Assembly: GCF_964355755.1 (NCBI RefSeq)
Contig: NC_092679.1
Coordinates: 1,364,001-1,428,000, forward strand
Length of the DNA stretch: 64,000 nucleotides
Direction: 5' to 3'
Source: Antedon mediterranea
Taxonomy: Eukaryota; Echinodermata; Crinoidea; Comatulida; Antedonidae
Below, piece by piece: positions 62,401 through 64,000 of this stretch. Numbering within the stretch: the first letter of the stretch is position 1; each line of letters starts with the position of its first letter. The notes under the pieces are model-generated. The model ran no database searches, had not been told where the DNA came from, and saw only the letters and a list, made by a program, of their open reading frames with translations. Made by a program: the position numbers and the translations under genes.

Positions 62401-63547
62401 AAAAACTTACTAATATGGCCCTTGGTTGAGAACATAACACGATTGAATGATTTAGTATCGTTCGCATTTGGAATAAGGGTCTAGGAAAAAATAAATTAAT
62501 AAAAATATATGATAATTCAGGTTCTTTATTCACAAGAATGAAAGGATGAAGTAGCCCTATTAAACATTACATGGTTAAGCTCTGTCTATCAAACTTTATG
62601 CAACAAAAAAATGTGATGTGTCTGAATATGGACATGATTTCATATCACTACCATATTTGAACTTGTCATAACTAGAGTAGTTTGATAGTCTGGAAAGAGC
62701 TTTTGTGATCTTTTTGTGATAGGATTAAGGGAGAAATTTAATCTTAAGTTTTACAGTAAAAGTTTCAAAATAAAAAAACCAACCTTTGTCAGAAACATGT
62801 GTTGGAACTCTGTATGGACAAAATGGATGGCACCCTTCCTATCTGCAACAACTAAGAATCTGTTGTCATGACTCCAACCAACAGCATCAAGAGTTGACTC
62901 TGAAATAAATTATTTTAATAGTAAGTTAAGGTGTGCTACAGTATACATATAATGAATGGTGTGTAATGGTACAAATAATGGCATGAGGTGAATGATGAAA
63001 GGTTATATTTCACTATTGAACGACCATTCAATAGTGCATACTATTGCATGCCATGTTCAATTCAAATAAACATTTATTTCTTTCATATTCATATTTTAGT
63101 AAAACATTATAATTTCTGATATTTTATATATTTTTTTTTTAGAGTTATAATAAATTAAAGTAAATCATAATGTATGAAAAAGGTGATTCAGTTATATAAA
63201 AAATGAAAGAGGCAAAAAACAGAAAAGGAAGCAATTTCGTAAAGTTTTTGAAGTGACCCACAATCGTCCAATCAAATGACAGGAATTAATTTAGGTGTTA
63301 TATAATATTTAATATTTCGACCCATCTTGCTATAATAGCAAAAATATTCACAGAGTTGATTCAAATTCTGTATATGGTACAGCAGTACTAGTAAAATATA
63401 TAATGCAGATCTGTATTTTTAATCACCAAAGCTCATTGAAGTCAAAAACTGACGACAGGAATCATCAAATAACGAGAGTTGGCCATCGGCTGCAACGCAA
63501 AATCCTTGCGGAGAACTACTGGCACATACACATGGATTCTTTAAAAC
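38483..63547 (-). CDS. KNTC1: KNTC1 / Rod, kinetochore RZZ subunit (5' end outside window)
   Basis: Rod is the large subunit of the Rod-Zwilch-ZW10 complex, which forms the kinetochore corona and recruits Spindly, dynein and the Mad1-Mad2 checkpoint proteins. I placed 57 coding exons (three block entries below) with GT-AG borders and matching phases. They total 6,648 nt: 2,215 codons plus TGA, against about 2,209 residues for the whole human protein. The first exon seen corresponds to the early beta-propeller, so roughly the first 40-50 residues lie beyond 64,000. The protein ends EKLKM. No stop or frameshift interrupts it, so the gene should be active. Family-specific segments include RLLHKQKFDEAEKFARLFKL and GLWRNHAHEPKALRLISDLC. 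It is unlinked to NSL1 in human (chromosomes 12 and 1), so the nearness here is unusual. Confidence 0.95.
39051..39215. mobile_element. MITE family A, copy 7
   Basis: In a KNTC1 intron. Ends CTAAAGCCTTGTCTAAACTA and GTGTAGACAAAGCTTAA, with the full palindromic core. Confidence 0.9.
39965..40110 (+). mobile_element. tRNA-derived SINE, copy 1
   Basis: A-box-like GGTGATCTAGAGGTATGAAC and B box GGGTTCGAGTCCC 45 bases on, followed by a tail with GTACTTAGTATAAAGTACAA and GGAAAAACATCTGA. The same head and tail recur at 44.4 kb, which supports a SINE family. Confidence 0.7.
41471..41618. mobile_element. MITE family A, copy 8
   Basis: In a KNTC1 intron. Ends CAGCTCTGTCTACACTATTG and AGTGTAAACAGAGCTTAA. 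Confidence 0.87.
42395..42856. repeat. About 90-bp tandem array, five units
   Basis: GGGGTTGGGGACACCTGCAG recurs at about 42485, 42577, 42669 and 42759, with a broken unit at 42849 (spacing 90-92). Each unit has CCCTTAATAATAG and GGTGTCCCTAAATAGG. The simple motif CCTTAATAGGGGTGTC also appears singly at about 40.42, 44.29, 44.34, 46.44-46.50 and 51.45 kb, so the array probably grew from one copy of a dispersed repeat. It is in a KNTC1 intron. Confidence 0.88.
44065..44140. mobile_element. Retrotransposon 3'-end-like fragment
   Basis: AAGATAAGATAAATCTTTAT then TGTCATGAACACAAGGCGAA, similar in style to 42100-42130 and to the conserved 3' ends of LINE/SINE families. No coding part. Class not determined. 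Confidence 0.3.
44411..44590 (+). mobile_element. tRNA-derived SINE, copy 2
   Basis: GGTGATGGCTAGTGATCTTG and GGGTTCGAGACTG (B box with a decayed end), then the same tail as at 39.97 kb (AGTATAAAGTACAAATTACA, GGAAAAACATCTGACC). Both copies share the flanking motif GGGCTCGAATCTAACC upstream. Confidence 0.68.
44900..45042. mobile_element. MITE family B, copy 1
   Basis: Ends TTAAGCGTGGTTCCCACTAG and CTAGTGGGAACCATGCTTTA are inverted repeats. The inner part has GATGAAACGCAGCGACG and CGTTACGTTGCATCG. In a KNTC1 intron. Confidence 0.85.
45245..45305 (+). mobile_element. Retrotransposon 3'-end-like fragment
   Basis: GATTCAAGATTCAAGACATT then TTATTGGTCCACTTAAAAAT and GGAAATTTGTTTC, a pattern seen at the 3' ends of many L2/CR1-like elements. 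Tentative. Confidence 0.35.
45943..46022. repeat. 16-bp tandem repeat, five units
   Basis: TGTTGCCTGGATTAAG (three units, one with a G) and TGTTGCCTGGGTGACG (two units) repeat every 16 bases in a KNTC1 intron. Two variants in blocks show later homogenisation of each half. Confidence 0.9.
46275..46368. mobile_element. MITE family A, copy 9 (left part)
   Basis: Left end TTACGCTCTGTCTACACTAT and core to CATATTTGGG; the right half is missing. Confidence 0.8.
47773..47875. mobile_element. MITE family A, copy 10 (inner and right part)
   Basis: Core GTGCCCAAATAAGGTAGTGG to GTCACATAAAGTTTG. Both terminal AAGC blocks are lost. Confidence 0.72.
49211..49358. mobile_element. MITE family A, copy 11 (full length)
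   Basis: Ends CAGCTCTGTCTACAGTATCA and GATAGTGTAGACAGAGCTTT with the complete palindrome between them. Confidence 0.92.
49498..49626. mobile_element. MITE family A, copy 12 (left part)
   Basis: Left end AAAGCTCTGTCTACAATATC; the core unit ATGGTAGTGATATTCC is duplicated; truncated after ATATGACATCAGAC. Confidence 0.82.
50174..50320. mobile_element. MITE family A, copy 13
   Basis: Left end TAAAGCTCTGTCTACACTAT; right end shortened, stopping at ACATAAAGTTTGAAAGTT. Adjacent to the exon at 50356. Confidence 0.83.
50581..50935. repeat. 65-bp tandem array, about 5.5 units
   Basis: Units starting CTAAGTTGGCGACATGGGCC repeat exactly every 65 bases (50581, 50646, 50711, 50776, 50841, 50906). Units differ at only a few sites, mainly C/A near the end. 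It is in the KNTC1 intron between exons at 50457 and 50999. GC content is clearly higher than in surrounding DNA. Confidence 0.95.
50999..59056 (-). CDS. KNTC1: KNTC1 block 2: alpha-solenoid exons
   Basis: Exons 58886-59056, 58047-58259, 57852-57923, 57689-57750, 57338-57446, 57067-57210, 56654-56710, 56396-56512, 56048-56098, 55840-55959, 55317-55460, 55033-55131, 54611-54714, 52474-52576, 52210-52347, 51968-52093, 51722-51859, 51233-51355, 50999-51060. These are helical repeats with clear Rod signatures: CLIEALPETRFQRLLHKQKF, DEAFVVRQCIEATFPTFDA, SIPENTPSTEVIPWLRQDLV, KCIANWLEEKAINME, YRLMELKGMLIKYGLNKFD. The intron between 54611 and 52576 is about 2 kb and full of repeats; most others are 100-700 bp. 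Confidence 0.93.
52592..52676. repeat. 19-bp tandem repeat (left half)
   Basis: TAACACCAATTAACTTGGT-type units repeat about four times. Similar TTAACACCAAT words resume at 54481 beyond a long insert. Confidence 0.8.
52686..52870. mobile_element. MITE family B, copy 2
   Basis: Ends TAAAGCGTGGTTCCCACTAG and CTAGTGGGAACCAAGCTTAA. The centre ACAAGCGATGGCTTATTCGC / TTGTGAT is itself palindromic. Confidence 0.88.
53388..53455 (+). mobile_element. tRNA-like segment (SINE head or tRNA relic)
   Basis: GTAGTCGAGTGGATTAGGC (A box) and GGGGTTCGAATCGATG (B box). No convincing acceptor stem, so not called as a tRNA gene. Confidence 0.45.
54026..54105 (-). mobile_element. tRNA-like segment, minus strand
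   Basis: On the minus strand TTGGCTCAGTGAGCAAATCG (A box) is followed by AGGTTCGAGTTCATTCC (B box). Like the one at 53.4 kb it lacks a clear cloverleaf. Confidence 0.45.
54481..54560. repeat. 20-bp tandem repeat (right half)
   Basis: GTTAACACAAATAACAACAT units repeat about four times at a 20-base period. Confidence 0.85.
56878..57060. repeat. 20-23-bp variable minisatellite
   Basis: GACTACACTCGTACTTACAA and GACTACACTTATACTCACAA variants alternate about eight times, directly next to the KNTC1 exon at 57067 (donor side). Expansion could come close to that splice donor. Confidence 0.88.
57563..57665. mobile_element. MITE family A, copy 14 (internal deletion)
   Basis: Ends TTAAGCTCTGTCCACACTAT and AGTTTGATAGACAAGGCTTT; about 40 bases of the core are missing. 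Confidence 0.82.
58504..58710. mobile_element. MITE family C, single copy
   Basis: Ends TAAAGTCTGTTTTCCTGTCG and CGACAGGAAAACAGGCTTAA are inverted repeats and extend inward through ACGCTATCGTT / AACGATAGCGT. In a KNTC1 intron. Confidence 0.83.
59541..63547 (-). CDS. KNTC1: KNTC1 block 1: N-terminal beta-propeller exons
   Basis: Exons 63427-63547, 62784-62899, 62411-62480, 62046-62126, 61456-61490, 60786-60896, 60429-60516, 59972-60036, 59541-59813. They encode WD-like strands: GFCVAADGQLSLFDDSCRQF; RFLVVADRKGAIHFVHTEF; DLLVLAFNGILYRFSNINL; GSGDSIVGVWGKNDKCTSL; CELSIWNLKTLLLLNVWSD. In human RZZ the Rod propeller binds Zwilch and lies at the site where farnesylated Spindly docks (established for the family, not shown here). 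The exon starting at 60036 has part of its 5' end and flank duplicated about 110 bases upstream on the gene (60140-60190), a dead copy. Confidence 0.93.
60254..60417. mobile_element. MITE family A, copy 15
   Basis: Ends TTAAGCTCTTTTACACTATA and GATAGTGTAAACAGAGCTTA. Target-like TTTTAA / TTAAAA on both sides. Confidence 0.88.
60624..60748. mobile_element. MITE family D, single copy
   Basis: TAAAGCTACACTCACACTTT and CGGAAGG on the left; CCGTTCCGTGG and AAGTGTTAATGTGGCTTAAA on the right. Imperfect inverted repeats in a KNTC1 intron. Confidence 0.65.
61584..61726. mobile_element. MITE family A, copy 16 (full length)
   Basis: Ends TAAAGCTCTGTCTACACTAT and GATAGTGTAGACAGAGCTTA. Confidence 0.92.
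61848..62011. mobile_element. MITE family B, copy 3
   Basis: Ends TATTTGGTTCCGACTAGGAC and GTCCTAGTGGGAACCAAGCA; more worn than copies 1 and 2. Confidence 0.75.
62575..62703. mobile_element. MITE family A, copy 17
   Basis: Left end TTAAGCTCTGTCTATCAAAC (a few bases lost), right end GTTTGATAGTCTGGAAAGAG. About 95 bases from the KNTC1 exon at 62480. Confidence 0.82.
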
Positions 63548-64000
63548 CTGTAAAATAAATAAAAGGATCGAGTGATTGAAGTAAAATAAAATTGTTAAAT
63601 AGGCCTAGATGAAAAAGCTTGGCTGGATCTTAGTTCAAAGTGTAACTCCACAAATATAATCTCAAATTGAATGTAGCATTATTAGTTTCTTTGTTAGAAC
63701 TAGAGGGTGAGCTCGCTTCGCTCGCTCCCCCTCTAGGAAGTGTAGACGATGGTTCTCGGAATGATAATGTTCTCCTTATACGTTTTCTGTCGGTTACCAT
63801 TATTGAAAATGCTTGACATTCGTAAAACTAAACTACTTCGTTTCACAGTGTTTTAGATGATTAATAACATTTGAAAGTATAGTTTTTATTGTTTGGTAGG
63901 GCCCTTTGTGGAGGCAGATGTCATTTGAGGGAGGTGCTTATTCGAGGGATATATGTTAAATTTTTTAGTTTTAATAATGGTAACATTTATAATCAAATGA
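63548..64000. other. KNTC1 5' intron at the window edge
   Basis: Upstream intron sequence of KNTC1. Holds a TAGGCCTA octamer at about 63600 and the stem-loop at 63700-63736. No further exon was recognised; the start codon of the gene is beyond the window. Confidence 0.55.
63700..63736. repeat. Stem-loop CTAGAGGG..CCCTCTAG with mirror loop
   Basis: CTAGAGGG and CCCTCTAG are inverted complements around a core CTCGCTTCGCTC, a mirror repeat and the complement of the core at 17.7 kb. Same architecture, opposite strand. Confidence 0.6.

Noticed and set aside
62176-62484. 102-residue plus-strand frame
   Set aside because: It overlaps antisense to a KNTC1 exon (62411-62480) and an intron; no homology was recognised.

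Overview
The window is animal nuclear DNA: AT-rich, with spliced genes of short exons and introns of roughly 100-1,000 bp, dense non-coding repeats, and proteins restricted to eukaryotes (V-ATPase subunit D, TATDN3, the kinetochore proteins NSL1 and KNTC1/Rod). A young tandem array of intronless rhodopsin-type GPCRs and the overall gene style suggest an invertebrate deuterostome, most likely an echinoderm. The organism is inference, not proven by any single feature.

Layout. (1) 1-16.1 kb: five tandem, same-strand GPCR paralogs. Copy 1 is intact; copies 2-5 each carry a nonsense codon, deletion or frameshift. Copies 2 and 3 share both flanks, but copy 3 carries patches of copy 1 sequence. Between copies lie non-LTR retrotransposon fragments, a 31-bp minisatellite, a 994-bp fold-back element with a 10-bp target duplication, and a stray duplicate of a V-ATPase exon. 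(2) 18.7-22.1 kb: ATP6V1D (complete, 7 exons, minus) head-to-head with a small plus-strand gene that resembles SPATA45. (3) 23.3-28.2 kb: TATDN3 (9 exons, minus) and NSL1 (6 exons, plus) diverge from start codons only 137 bp apart. The order SPATA45-like / TATDN3 / NSL1, with the same relative orientations, is also that of human chromosome 1q32, so it looks like an ancient gene block. (4) 29.9-37.7 kb: a single-exon leucine-rich-repeat protein, then a six-exon coiled-coil protein ending in a CaaX-like box (CNVM). (5) 38.5-63.5 kb: KNTC1 (Rod) on the minus strand. I could place 57 exons that join without a single frame break into 2,215 codons plus stop; only the first part of the gene lies beyond the window.

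The genes do not form an operon-like unit. V-ATPase D is housekeeping, TATDN3 is a metal-dependent nuclease-fold enzyme, and NSL1 and KNTC1 are both kinetochore components. From about 20 kb to the end, introns and intergenic DNA are littered with at least 17 copies of one palindromic MITE, plus single or few copies of three other MITE families with similar termini. None of the 17-copy family is seen in the GPCR array.

All exon boundaries, motifs and repeat periods were read by eye from the sequence. Orthology statements rest on recognition of protein families, with no database search.
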